A DNA stretch of 11,185 nucleotides from DASRJW01 sp035649435 (GTDB lineage: Bacteria; Krumholzibacteriota; Krumholzibacteriia; G020349025). The translations under genes were made by a program, and so were the position numbers. Numbering within the stretch: the first letter of the stretch is position 1; every line of letters begins with the position of its first letter. Location of the stretch: positions 1-11,185 of the forward strand of contig DASRJO010000048.1 of NCBI GenBank assembly GCA_035649435.1, in the 5' to 3' direction. This document shows positions 1-7,802 of this stretch, one piece after another. The notes below the pieces were generated by a model. It was not told the origin of the DNA. It did not search any database and saw nothing but the letters and a program-made list of their open reading frames with translations.

Positions 1-2266
1 GCTCGGGAACGGATCCGAGCTCGCGGCAGCGTTGCGCCAGGATGTTCGCATCCGGTCCGAGCTGTGAGTCTCTGCTCAAAGGGGACTCTGCGTCCCCGGA
101 GCCGCTGAACCTGGATGTTCGCCAACCGATGAGAGCGACGCCTGGGTTGCCGGGTTGAAAATCGGCGATGGCGAGCCAGGCGTTCGGGAACACGGTACAG
201 AACGTGGTCGCGATTCCCCAGAATCCGCGTGCGTCGAGCTGAAAGAGCGGCAGCCACTGCGCGAAGATCCCACCGGGCCGCAGATGTGCCGCGACCGCCT
301 CGAAGTGCTCGCGCGTGTACAAGTTCGCGGCCCCCGATCGCCAAGGCACGAAGAGATCGGCGACCACGACATCGAACTGCTCGCGCGTGGCGCGAAAGTA
401 CATCCGGCCGTCTTCGACGACGGGGTGCGCTCGCGGGTGCCTGCATAGATCGACGTTCCAGTCGCGAAAGTACTCGCAGGCGAGCTGCATGGTCTGCGCC
501 GAGAGCTCGATGGCGGTCAGCGATTCGAGGCGCGGGTCGCGCAGCGCCGCGCTCGCCGTGATGCCGGTGGCCGCGCCGATGAAAGCGACTCGTCGAGGTT
601 CCGGATGCAGGAGGAGCGGCAGGAGCCCCATCCGAGTCTGCTGCGCTGTGTTGGCACTGCCCCCGAGCGAATAGGTGTTGTTCCACTTGATGCGCCGGTC
701 GTGCGGTTGTTCGATCACGGCGGAAACACCGGCGGAACCAGAACGCGAGGCGACGATGTGCTCGTCGGGATCCAAGTGCGCGACAGGCAGCGACCACGGT
801 GCGGCGAGTGCCAACAAGACGACCGCGACCGCGGCCAAGCCAAAGAGGAGCGATCGCCTCCGGCGGTCTGGCAAGCGTGCGGCCGTGACGATGCCCCCTG
901 CGAGAATCAACAAGCACCATGAGGTGAGCGAGCCCCAGAGTCCGAGTCTCGGCATTGCCAAATGATTGGCGCAGAGCAGACCCAGAAGCGCACCCGCTGC
1001 ATTCATGCCCAGGAGTCGCCCCCATGTCGAGCCGATGGAGCCGGCAACCTCGTGTCCCGTAGCCCGTGACTCCGCGTGTGCTTGCCCCGTGACTCGAAGC
1101 GCGGCCGCACCAGCGCCGGCAAGCACGAGGGGGAACACCCAGCCGGCGAGCACGAAGGGTGGACCGAGGACGAGTGCGGCACTGCCCAGCACGCGCGCGA
1201 TGTAGATCCAGAAACCGTCGGCGCCACCGCCGAAGGGAAGCATGCCCCCGGTGCGCATGACGAAGAAGCGCGCCAAGATTGCCGTACTGCATGCCGCAAG
1301 CAGCAGGACCAGCGCCAGGCGCTGCCAAGCGCGCCTTTCGTCGATGACGGCACGCTGGGTCGCGAGCGCCCCCACCGACAATGCGGCGATGACGACGACC
1401 AAGACACTCGCGAACGTGTAGCTCGAGTTGTGCAGCACTTGGCTGAAGAGATGCAGAGCGAGGATCTCGTATCCCAGGACGATGAAACCGGAGAGCAATG
1501 CAACCCAGCTCCAAGCACTCCCTCCGGGTGTCCAAGATGCAGCGGGCTCGGCGATCGAGGCGCCGCGAGCCGGCTTGGTTCCAGTGTCGAGTTGCTGACC
1601 GCGCGAGGAGGCGGCACGACTTGCCCCTGGCCGCGCTGCAGTGCTGGATGTCACAGCGCGCTGGACGCCTCCAATGCGAAGGCCGAGAACGGCCAAAACG
1701 AGGCTGCAGGCCATGAGAATGAGGAAGGCGCCGCGTACGCCGAGTGCCGGAATGAAGGCGAAGGTGGTGACGAGGATTCCCGCCGCGCCTCCCAACGTGT
1801 TGACGCCATAGATCGCATTGCCCTCGCGGCCGAGCCGGCCCCGAGCGACGGCCGCTTGCCCGAGCGCCGGCAACGTCCCGCCCATGAAGAACGAGGGAGG
1901 GCCGACGAAGACGAGTGCGAGCAACGACTTCACGACGATTCCGGCTTGCGGATGCAGCAGCACCGGTCCGAATGCTCGAGCCAAGAGCCCGGAGATGTGC
2001 TCGCCGAAGAACGACGGCAGAATGGTCACCAAGATGCCGAGCTCGAGCCAGCCGTAGAGGCGCCAGGGCGACGCATGGCGCGATGCGCGCGGGCCGATGC
2101 AGACGGCGCCGGCCGCGAGCGCGAGGAAGAACACACCGACGACGAGACTGGAAGCGAGCGCCGTGGCGCCGATGATGTCCGCGAGCCGTCGCGCCCACAG
2201 GATCTCGTACCCGAGAGCGACGAAGCCGGACAACAAGGAGACGAACGTCGCGAGCCGCAAATGCAT
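1..2266 (-). CDS. Fused MFS-like transporter / spermidine synthase-like protein, 3' end cut by window
   Basis: I translated this strand codon by codon from ATG 2266 to base 1: 755 residues, no stop, C-terminus beyond the window. A TAG lies in frame at 2278-2276, so 2266 is the first possible start; the ribosome site is weak. Residues 1-196 and about 253-490 are two sets of membrane helices. Both begin with the same motif, LLSGF..LGYEIL (residues 11-23 and 257-269), which points to an internal duplication. A Ser/Ala/Arg-rich linker of about 50 residues joins them. From about residue 515 follows a soluble methyltransferase-fold domain of the spermidine synthase type: WNN at 528-530, nucleotide loop IGAATGITA at 563-571, acidic E587, EDGR at 618-621, and DLFVPW at 637-642, where classical spermidine synthases carry the catalytic Asp motif. 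The glycine loop is altered from the usual GxG pattern, so polyamine synthesis is unproven. Probably an inner-membrane protein of unknown substrate. Longer plus-strand ORFs across it are shadows. Confidence 0.9.
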   Translation of the reverse strand, partial: MHLRLATFVSLLSGFVALGYEILWARRLADIIGATALASSLVVGVFFLALAAGAVCIGPRASRHASPWRLYGWLELGILVTILPSFFGEHISGLLARAFGPVLLHPQAGIVVKSLLALVFVGPPSFFMGGTLPALGQAAVARGRLGREGNAIYGVNTLGGAAGILVTTFAFIPALGVRGAFLILMACSLVLAVLGLRIGGVQRAVTSSTAARPGASRAASSRGQQLDTGTKPARGASIAEPAASWTPGGSAWSWVALLSGFIVLGYEILALHLFSQVLHNSSYTFASVLVVVIAALSVGALATQRAVIDERRAWQRLALVLLLAACSTAILARFFVMRTGGMLPFGGGADGFWIYIARVLGSAALVLGPPFVLAGWVFPLVLAGAGAAALRVTGQAHAESRATGHEVAGSIGSTWGRLLGMNAAGALLGLLCANHLAMPRLGLWGSLTSWCLLILAGGIVTAARLPDRRRRSLLFGLAAVAVVLLALAAPWSLPVAHLDPDEHIVASRSGSAGVSAVIEQPHDRRIKWNNTYSLGGSANTAQQTRMGLLPLLLHPEPRRVAFIGAATGITASAALRDPRLESLTAIELSAQTMQLACEYFRDWNVDLCRHPRAHPVVEDGRMYFRATREQFDVVVADLFVPWRSGAANLYTREHFEAVAAHLRPGGIFAQWLPLFQLDARGFWGIATTFCTVFPNAWLAIADFQPGNPGVALIGWRTSRFSGSGDAESPLSRDSQLGPDANILAQRCRELGSVPE

Positions 2267-2393
2267 CGGGCGAGTCTACCCGAAGCCGAGGATCACCGGC
2301 GTCGCGCGCGCATGGTTCACGTCGGATTGCACCGACGCCGCCGCACCGGTCGCGTCTGCCCAAGGGGGACTTCGTCACGTCACGTGGAGTACG
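2267..2393. promoter_or_regulatory. Divergent intergenic region between the transporter/SpeE-like gene and the kinase
   Basis: These 127 bp separate two divergently transcribed genes and must hold promoters for both, but I see no convincing -35/-10 pair for either. A palindromic CACGTG at 2381-2386 lies just before the kinase start, inside a short ACGTC/ACGTG repetition. A GGAG at 2386-2389 is the likely ribosome site for ATG 2394. The region has stop codons in the minus-strand frame, so it is non-coding there. The kinase frame stays open upstream to 2097, but that stretch opposes real coding sequence and has no kinase homology. Confidence 0.4.
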
Positions 2394-4652
2394 ATGGCAC
2401 CGATGCGGTTGCGAAAGGGAGAAACGCTGGGGCCCTACGTGGTTCTCGAGCCCATCGGCGCCGGTGGCATGGGCGAAGTGTACCGTGCGCGCGATCCGCG
2501 ATTGGCCAGGGACGTGGCGATCAAGATCCTCTCCAACCTGAGCGGGGCGGATGCTCTGCTCCGCTTCGAACGCGAAGCACGCGCCACGGCGGCGCTCGCA
2601 CATCCCAACATCTTGACCATCTTCGACGTCGGAGTGCACGACGACATGCCATTCCTGGTGACCGAGATCTTGGATGGGCAGACCTTGCGCGCGCGATTGA
2701 CCGCAGGGCCATTGCAATCCACCGTGACCGTCGAGCTCGGCATGCAGCTCTTGCGCGGAGTCGCGGCGGCGCACGCGCTCCGGATCGTGCACCGTGATTT
2801 GAAGCCCGAGAACATCTTCGTGTCCCGAGACGGGACGCTCAAGATTCTCGACTTCGGGTTGGCGAAGCTGAAGCTCGAGACCGCGGCGGGGCACGAGGTC
2901 ACGCTCGATGTCTCCACGGAGGGCAAGCTCGTCGGGACTCCCGCTTACATGGCACCCGAGCAGATCCGCGGCGAGCCAGCGGACGAGCGCGCGGATCTAT
3001 TCGCCGCCGGTGCGATCCTGTACGAGATGCTGAGCGGGCGCAGTCCCTTTCGCAGGGACAACTGGGTGGAAACGCTCGCGGCGATTCTGCACGAGAGCCC
3101 CGCGCCGCTTGCGGCCCCCATTCCGCCCGGTCTCGAACGGCTGATCCTGCATTGCCTCGAGAAGGATCGGAGCGCGCGATTCCAATCTGCTCGCGACGTG
3201 TCCTTCGCCTTGGAGTCGTTGCAGGGAGACTGGAGTGGGCGCAGCGATCCTAACTTGCGGAATCGAAACGAGGCCGCGGCGCTCGGGCTCGGGGCACACG
3301 CGTCCATGCCGGAAGGGCTGCAACGCTCGATGCCGGAGAGGCCGCACACCTCGTTGACCGAGAGGACGCCGGGTCCTTCGATCGCCGTTCTTCCGTTCGT
3401 CGACATGAGTCCGACGCGCGATCAAGATTACCTCTGCGACGGCATCGCCGAAGAGCTGATCAACTCGCTGGCCCACATCCAAGGTTTGCGTGTCGCCTCA
3501 CGCAGCTCGTCGTTCCAGTTCCGCACCACGGCGGTCGACATCCGGGCCGTGGGTGCCCGGCTCGGGGTCGCGACGGTCATGGAGGGCGGCGTGCGCAAGA
3601 TGGGCGAGCAGCTGCGCGTGACCGTTCAACTCGTCGACGTTGCGAATGGGTACCAGCTCTGGTCGCAGCGCTTCGACCGGCAGCTCGAGGATGTCTTCGC
3701 CATCCAGGACGAGATCGCCGAAAGCGTGGCGACGATGCTCCGCGGCCTGCTGAGCCATCAGGAGAAGGAGGCCATTCGCCGGCCGGAGGCGGTGGTCGAG
3801 GCCTACGAATATGTCTTGCGCGGGCGCCAGCTGGTGCATCGCTTCCAACGCGCGACTTTGGAAGCGGCCAGGCGCATGTTCGAACGTGCCATCGAGATCG
3901 ACGCCAACTATGCCTTGGCCCACACCGGTCTCGCCGAAGTCCATGCCTGGGTCTACGAGTGGTGGGGAGGCGATGCCACCGATTTCGCCGCCGCCGAGCG
4001 GGCCAGTCAGAAGGCGCTCGAGCTCGCCCCCAACCTGCCGGAAGCGCATGCGGCTCGAGGCTTCGTCCTGTCTCTCGACCGGCGTTACGCCGAAGCCGAG
4101 AAGGAGTTCGTAGAGGCCATTCGCCTCGACCCGATTTCGTTCGAAGCCCAGTACCTGTTCGGGCGCGTCAGCTTCGCGCGTGGCGAGATCGAACGCTCCG
4201 TCGATCTGTTTCGCCAGGCCGCATCGATCCGCCCCGATGATTTCCAGAGCGTAATCCTCCTGAGTCAGTCGCTGCGAATGCTGGGCCGCGAGAAGGAGGC
4301 ACTCGAAGCGGGGCGAGAAGGAGTGCGCCGGGCCGAGCAACGGCTCGAATTCGACCCTGCGGATGCCCGAGCCCTGTCTCTCGGCGCCAACGCGTGGGAC
4401 GACATCGGCCAACGGCAGAAGGCGCTGAGCTGGTCGAAGCTGGCCATCGAGCTACACCCCAATGACCAGGGCGTCCTGCTCAACGGTGCGTGCCTTCGGG
4501 CCCGGGCGGGTCTCGTGGAGGAGGCGCTCGACTTATTGCAGCGCACGATCGCGCGCGGATTTGGCAAGCGGGATTGGATCGAGCACGACCCCGACTACGA
4601 ATCGTTGCGTGACGATCCGCGTTTCCAAGCCATGCTGCAACAGCTCAAATGA
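2394..4652 (+). CDS. Ser/Thr protein kinase with TolB-like domain and C-terminal TPR repeats
   Basis: A 752-residue protein in three parts. Residues 12-278 are a Hanks-type kinase with all key residues: glycine loop GAGGMGEV 22-29, VAIK with K44, E61, catalytic HRDLKPEN 133-140 (D135), DFG 153-155, and APE 187-189 closing the activation segment. Residues about 328-445 match the TolB-N/FlgO-like domain often found in adenylate-cyclase-like and kinase regulators (start PSIAVLPF; DGIAEELINSL; QLWSQRFDR). Residues about 455-735 are helical TPR repeats (A.RMFERAIEIDANYALAHTG; ALELAPNLPEAHAARG; EAIRLDP; LAIELHPNDQG). No membrane segment is visible, so it is probably a cytoplasmic signalling protein that binds partners through its TPRs. 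The frame is open back to 2097, but homology begins only after 2400; ATG 2394 has GGAG 4 nt upstream, and ATG 2403 is the alternative. It stands alone as a transcription unit. Substrates are unknown. Confidence 0.95.
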   Translation: MAPMRLRKGETLGPYVVLEPIGAGGMGEVYRARDPRLARDVAIKILSNLSGADALLRFEREARATAALAHPNILTIFDVGVHDDMPFLVTEILDGQTLRARLTAGPLQSTVTVELGMQLLRGVAAAHALRIVHRDLKPENIFVSRDGTLKILDFGLAKLKLETAAGHEVTLDVSTEGKLVGTPAYMAPEQIRGEPADERADLFAAGAILYEMLSGRSPFRRDNWVETLAAILHESPAPLAAPIPPGLERLILHCLEKDRSARFQSARDVSFALESLQGDWSGRSDPNLRNRNEAAALGLGAHASMPEGLQRSMPERPHTSLTERTPGPSIAVLPFVDMSPTRDQDYLCDGIAEELINSLAHIQGLRVASRSSSFQFRTTAVDIRAVGARLGVATVMEGGVRKMGEQLRVTVQLVDVANGYQLWSQRFDRQLEDVFAIQDEIAESVATMLRGLLSHQEKEAIRRPEAVVEAYEYVLRGRQLVHRFQRATLEAARRMFERAIEIDANYALAHTGLAEVHAWVYEWWGGDATDFAAAERASQKALELAPNLPEAHAARGFVLSLDRRYAEAEKEFVEAIRLDPISFEAQYLFGRVSFARGEIERSVDLFRQAASIRPDDFQSVILLSQSLRMLGREKEALEAGREGVRRAEQRLEFDPADARALSLGANAWDDIGQRQKALSWSKLAIELHPNDQGVLLNGACLRARAGLVEEALDLLQRTIARGFGKRDWIEHDPDYESLRDDPRFQAMLQQLK

Positions 4653-4754
4653 AAACTGTCGGTCGCCCTTCCCCACGCCGGTCCGACGCGTTGGCAACCA
4701 TCCTGCGGTCGAATCCATCATGACAGGTGCTGTGCCAAGGTTTTGGCGCGGAGG

Positions 4755-5789
4755 TCATGGGCGCCACGAGTGCACGTGCTCGACCAGACGACGTACGTTG
4801 TCCACGGGCGTTTCAGGCAGGATTCCATGCCCGAGGTTGAAGATATGGCCGGGAGCATTTCCGGCAGCGGCGAGCACGCGATCTGCACGCTCGCGCAGCA
4901 CCGGCCACGGCGCGAACAGCGTTGCCGGATCGAGGTTGCCCTGCACGGCGAGATCGGGGCCGAGTGTACGGCGAGCCAGATCGAGCGGCACGCGCCAATC
5001 GAGGCTCAGCACGTCGGCGCCGCAACTGCGCAAGGAATCGGCCGCACCCCAAGCGTCGCGTGCGAAGTAGATGATCGGGGCGGCAGTCATGCGTCGGACC
5101 TCGGCGATCATCTGCTGCACGTATGGCAACGCCCAGCGCGCGAAGTCGTCCGGGTCGAGCAGTCCCGCCCACGTGTCGAAGATCTGCACGGCCTGGGCGC
5201 CAGCAGCGATCTGCGCCGCGAGGTACGCCGCGTTGGTCGCCGCGAGCTTTTGCAATAGCTGCTCTCCCGCCGCCGGATCCTCGTACAGGAGGCGCTTCAT
5301 GCGCGTGAACTCCTTGGCACCGCCGCCCTCGACGAGATAGTTGGCGAGCGTCCAGGGCGCACCGCAAAACCCGATGAGGGCTGTCTCGGGCGCGAGCTCG
5401 CCACGCAACCGGCGTACGGTTTCGAGCACGAACGGCACCGAAGCCTGCGGATCGGGAATGCGCAATGCCTCGACCTGAGCGCGCGTCCGCACCGGATCGG
5501 AGATCACCGGACCCGGGGCGAATTCGACGTGCACGCCCATTCCTTCCACCGGAACCAGGATGTCGCTGAACAGAATCGCCGCATCGACGCCGAGCGCGCG
5601 CACGGGCTGCAATGTGACCTCGACCGCGAGGTCCGGGTTCTTGCACAGATCGAGGAAGCCATGGCGTGCGCGCATGGCGCGGTACTCCGGCATGTAACGC
5701 CCGGCCTGGCGCATGAACCACACGGGCCGGTGCGAGGTGGGCAGTCGACCGCACGCGCGCAGGAACTGGGGCTCCGGGCTGACGCTCAC
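4755..5789 (-). CDS. hemE: Uroporphyrinogen decarboxylase
   Basis: A 344-residue cytoplasmic enzyme that removes the four acetate carboxyl groups of uroporphyrinogen III to give coproporphyrinogen III in heme synthesis. Length and motifs are standard: PVWFMRQAGRYMPEYR at 22-37 with substrate-binding R27 and R31, FSDILVP at 74-80 with catalytic D76, GFCGAPWTLANY at 140-151, QIFDTWAG at 202-209, QGNLDP at 283-288, and FNLGHGILPETP at 317-328 with the conserved His 321. The start is GTG at 5789. It overlaps the hemL stop by 4 bp (GTGA) and has GAGGAG 8 nt upstream (5803-5798), which supports this start and suggests translational coupling to hemL. It converges with the kinase gene across about 100 bp with no clear terminator hairpin. 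Confidence 0.97.
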   Translation of the reverse strand: MSVSPEPQFLRACGRLPTSHRPVWFMRQAGRYMPEYRAMRARHGFLDLCKNPDLAVEVTLQPVRALGVDAAILFSDILVPVEGMGVHVEFAPGPVISDPVRTRAQVEALRIPDPQASVPFVLETVRRLRGELAPETALIGFCGAPWTLANYLVEGGGAKEFTRMKRLLYEDPAAGEQLLQKLAATNAAYLAAQIAAGAQAVQIFDTWAGLLDPDDFARWALPYVQQMIAEVRRMTAAPIIYFARDAWGAADSLRSCGADVLSLDWRVPLDLARRTLGPDLAVQGNLDPATLFAPWPVLRERADRVLAAAGNAPGHIFNLGHGILPETPVDNVRRLVEHVHSWRP

Positions 5790-7150
5790 GCGCGGATCTC
5801 CTCGAGGGCGGCGCCGATGGCGCGCACGGTTTCGTCGATCACATTGTCATCGTGGGCGGCGCTCATGAAGCAAGCTTCGAACTGCGAGGGGGGGAGCAGG
5901 ACGCCGCGCCGCAGCAACGCTTGGTGGAAGCGTGCGAACAGCTTGGTGTCGGAATGCGCGGCATCGACCCAGCTGCGCACGGGGCCGGCGTGGAAGAAGA
6001 GCGTCCACATCGATCCGATGTGCTGGACGCAAGCCTGGAATCCGAGGCGTTGCAGGTGCGTTTCGATGCCGGTCACGAGGCGCTGTGTCCGCGCCTCGAG
6101 ACGTGTGTAGAGCTCTGGGGTCGCCGCGATGAGATCGAGCATCGCCAGGCCGGCGGCGACCGCCACCGGATTCCCCGACAGCGTCCCGGCTTGGTAGACC
6201 GGACCGCTGGGGGCGATCATCTCCATCAGCTCGCGCCGTCCGCCGTACGCACCGATCGGCAAGCCGCCGCCGATGATCTTGCCGAAGGTGACGAGATCGG
6301 CGCCGACACCGAGTCGCTCCTGCGCGCCTCCGGCGGCGAGCCGGAAGCCGGTCATCACCTCGTCGAAGAGGAGCAAGGCCTCGTTGGCGTCGCACAGCTC
6401 ACGCAGCTTCTGCAAGAAGGTCCGTCGCGGCAGCACGACACCCATGTTGCCGACGACCGGTTCGACGATGACCGCCGCGATGGCGCCATGGTTGGCGTCG
6501 AAATACTCGGCGACGAGATCGGCGTCGTTGAATTCGGCGACCAAGGTGTCCGCCGCCACGCCTGTCGGCACGCCGGGGCTGTCGGGGAGCCCGAGCGTCG
6601 CCACACCGGACCCTGCCTTGATGAGGAATGAATCGGCGTGACCGTGATAGCAACCGGCGAACTTGACGATCTTGGAACGACCGGTGTAGGCGCGCGCCAA
6701 TCGAATGGCGGACATCGTGGCCTCGGTGCCGGAGTTCACCAGCCGGATCATGTCGACGCCGGGGACCATGGCACAGATGCGCTCGGCGATGTCGATCTCG
6801 GCGGCAGTGGGCATGCCGAAGCTGGTGCCGCGCGCAGCGGCGGACTGCACGGCTTCGACGATGCGCGGGTGCGCGTGGCCGAAGAGGAGAGGGCCCCAAG
6901 AACCGATGTAGTCGATGTAGCGCCGCTCGTCTTCGTCCCAGACGTAGGGGCCTTCGCCGCGAGCGGCGAAGATGGCGTCGCCACCCACGGCGCGGAATGC
7001 GCGCACGGGCGAATTCACACCGCCGGGAATCCACTCGATGGCGCGGCTCAAGAGCTCGCGACTGCGCGGACCGGATGTGTCGTCCACGTCAACCAACCCA
7101 GTGTGCCAAACGAGAGTGCTTCGTGCGAAGCGGCACGCCGGGTCACCCAC
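5786..7150 (-). CDS. hemL: Glutamate-1-semialdehyde 2,1-aminomutase
   Basis: A PLP-dependent class III aminotransferase-fold enzyme that converts glutamate-1-semialdehyde to 5-aminolevulinate, the last step of the C5 route to tetrapyrroles. Motifs in the 454-residue frame: PGGVNSPVRAF 42-52, IGSWGPLLFGHAHP 82-95, NSGTEATMSAIRLAR 139-153, CYHGHAD 167-173, LLFDEVMTGFR 260-270, PLP lysine K291 in TFGKIIGGGLPIGAYGG, and GTLSGNP 322-328. The start is unsure. GTG 7150 is the longest option, but the first 21 residues look unlike the family; GTG 7087 gives 433 residues, close to the usual length of about 426. No strong ribosome site precedes either. hemE follows with a 4 bp overlap. The membrane-protein gene upstream ends 29 bp away, so the three may be co-transcribed. 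Use of the C5 route excludes an alphaproteobacterial ALA-synthase lineage. Confidence 0.96.
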   Translation of the reverse strand: MGDPACRFARSTLVWHTGLVDVDDTSGPRSRELLSRAIEWIPGGVNSPVRAFRAVGGDAIFAARGEGPYVWDEDERRYIDYIGSWGPLLFGHAHPRIVEAVQSAAARGTSFGMPTAAEIDIAERICAMVPGVDMIRLVNSGTEATMSAIRLARAYTGRSKIVKFAGCYHGHADSFLIKAGSGVATLGLPDSPGVPTGVAADTLVAEFNDADLVAEYFDANHGAIAAVIVEPVVGNMGVVLPRRTFLQKLRELCDANEALLLFDEVMTGFRLAAGGAQERLGVGADLVTFGKIIGGGLPIGAYGGRRELMEMIAPSGPVYQAGTLSGNPVAVAAGLAMLDLIAATPELYTRLEARTQRLVTGIETHLQRLGFQACVQHIGSMWTLFFHAGPVRSWVDAAHSDTKLFARFHQALLRRGVLLPPSQFEACFMSAAHDDNVIDETVRAIGAALEEIRA

Positions 7151-7179
7151 GCGTGCAGGCGGAATCTATCACAGGATAG

Positions 7180-7617
7180 CTATACGGCGCCCAATTCGGG
7201 TCGCCCACGCGCGGCTTTCCGAAACACACAGGCCGATACGACCCACACCATGGCGAAGACCGCATTCAAACCAAAAACCGGCGCGATCCCCGGATCGAAC
7301 GGCGGATTGGGTGAGTTAGGATCAGTCAGCAGATCTTGCCCGCCGGCTTTCCAAATCACGAGCGCGATCGCGGGGACCAACATTTGAGCGACCGCTGTCG
7401 CGAAGAGTGCCAGCGCCATTCCCCGCGGCTGGAAGCGCGCGACAAATGCACCTACGGATCCGACGGTGAGCACGCCCAAATACATCAAGTTCACGGGACC
7501 GTCGCCGATGATGCCAACGGCAGCATTGATCCAGATGAGGACAAGCGCTGCGGCCACTGCAATGCCGCTTGCGACTCGGTATGCAGTGCCTCCACTGTCT
7601 TCCGTATTTCCTGCCAT
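7180..7617 (-). CDS. Small four-helix membrane protein of unknown function
   Basis: A 145-residue hydrophobic protein starting MAGNTEDSGG. I recall similar uncharacterised inner-membrane proteins (GIIGxxGxPxNLMYxGVLxVG, then RFRPxGMARALFATA), but I know no function. Four likely helices: about residues 12-35, 41-60, 65-88 and 115-137. A Pro/Asn-rich stretch (DPNSPNPPFDPG) between helices 3 and 4 probably faces the periplasm, and the tail is basic (RKAARGR). The frame extends upstream to ATG 7668, but those 17 residues are not family-like and overlap a perfect inverted repeat, so ATG 7617 is preferred. It lies just upstream of hemL on the same strand. A link to heme synthesis is only positional. 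Stop is TAG at 7180-7182. Confidence 0.75.
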   Translation of the reverse strand: MAGNTEDSGGTAYRVASGIAVAAALVLIWINAAVGIIGDGPVNLMYLGVLTVGSVGAFVARFQPRGMALALFATAVAQMLVPAIALVIWKAGGQDLLTDPNSPNPPFDPGIAPVFGLNAVFAMVWVVSACVFRKAARGRPELGAV

Positions 7618-7644
7618 TCTTCTCGCCGCCTTTCCAGGAGGTTG

Positions 7645-7678
7645 ACTTTGTTTCACAGAGTAATCCATGAAACAAAGT
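7645..7678. promoter_or_regulatory. Perfect 11 bp inverted repeat upstream of the membrane-protein gene (candidate operator)
   Basis: The arms ACTTTGTTTCA (7645-7655) and TGAAACAAAGT (7668-7678) are perfect reverse complements separated by 12 bp; a G.T pair and one further pair extend the stem. It lies 28-61 bp upstream of ATG 7617, where a repressor operator would be expected. It is AT-rich compared with its surroundings and lacks a following T-run, so a terminator is less likely. As RNA it would form a hairpin in the leader. Confidence 0.5.
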
Positions 7679-7738
7679 TACGCAAGCCCTGAAACAGCAC
7701 AGCGATGCGAGTGGACCACTGCTCTCCCACACCGTCGA

Positions 7739-7758
7739 ACCACGGCCTTCGGCGTGGT
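7739..7758 (-). terminator. Hairpin downstream of the HD-domain gene, weak terminator candidate
   Basis: ACCACG (7739-7744) pairs with CGTGGT (7753-7758), and two inner C-G pairs close a TTC loop with one bulged base. It lies 45-64 bp after the HD gene stop. No T-run follows on the minus strand, so factor-independent termination is doubtful. The rest of 7679-7802 shows no gene and no attC-like core. Confidence 0.25.
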
Positions 7759-7802
7759 GCCTTCGCAACTACTAACACCTCACCACCATGACCACCTCGT
7801 CA

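Noticed and set aside
2381..2395. TACGAT near the kinase start as a leaderless promoter
   Set aside because: No -35 at proper distance, and it would overlap the preferred start codon. Likely chance.
1076..2797. 573-codon plus-strand ORF
   Set aside because: Its product is rich in Arg/Glu/Asp/Gln with no domain signs. It lies antisense to the transporter/SpeE-like gene and then overlaps the kinase in another frame. It is a GC-rich shadow.
3498..4412. 304-codon minus-strand ORF opposite the kinase gene
   Set aside because: It is antisense to the TolB-like and TPR parts of a clear gene, and its own product shows no family motif.
4653..4754. Possible bidirectional terminator between the kinase gene and hemE
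   Set aside because: Only a 5 bp GTCGG/CCGAC pairing with a 20 nt loop and a 4 bp CCAA/TTGG stem are visible, and no T-runs. Too weak to call.
5852..6631. 259-codon plus-strand ORF opposite hemL
   Set aside because: It is antisense to conserved hemL motifs; its composition mirrors the hemL codons.
7679..7802. attC site expected after the HD-domain gene
   Set aside because: No AAC...GTT core pair in the right orientation. The one hairpin (7739-7758) is short and lacks core sites.
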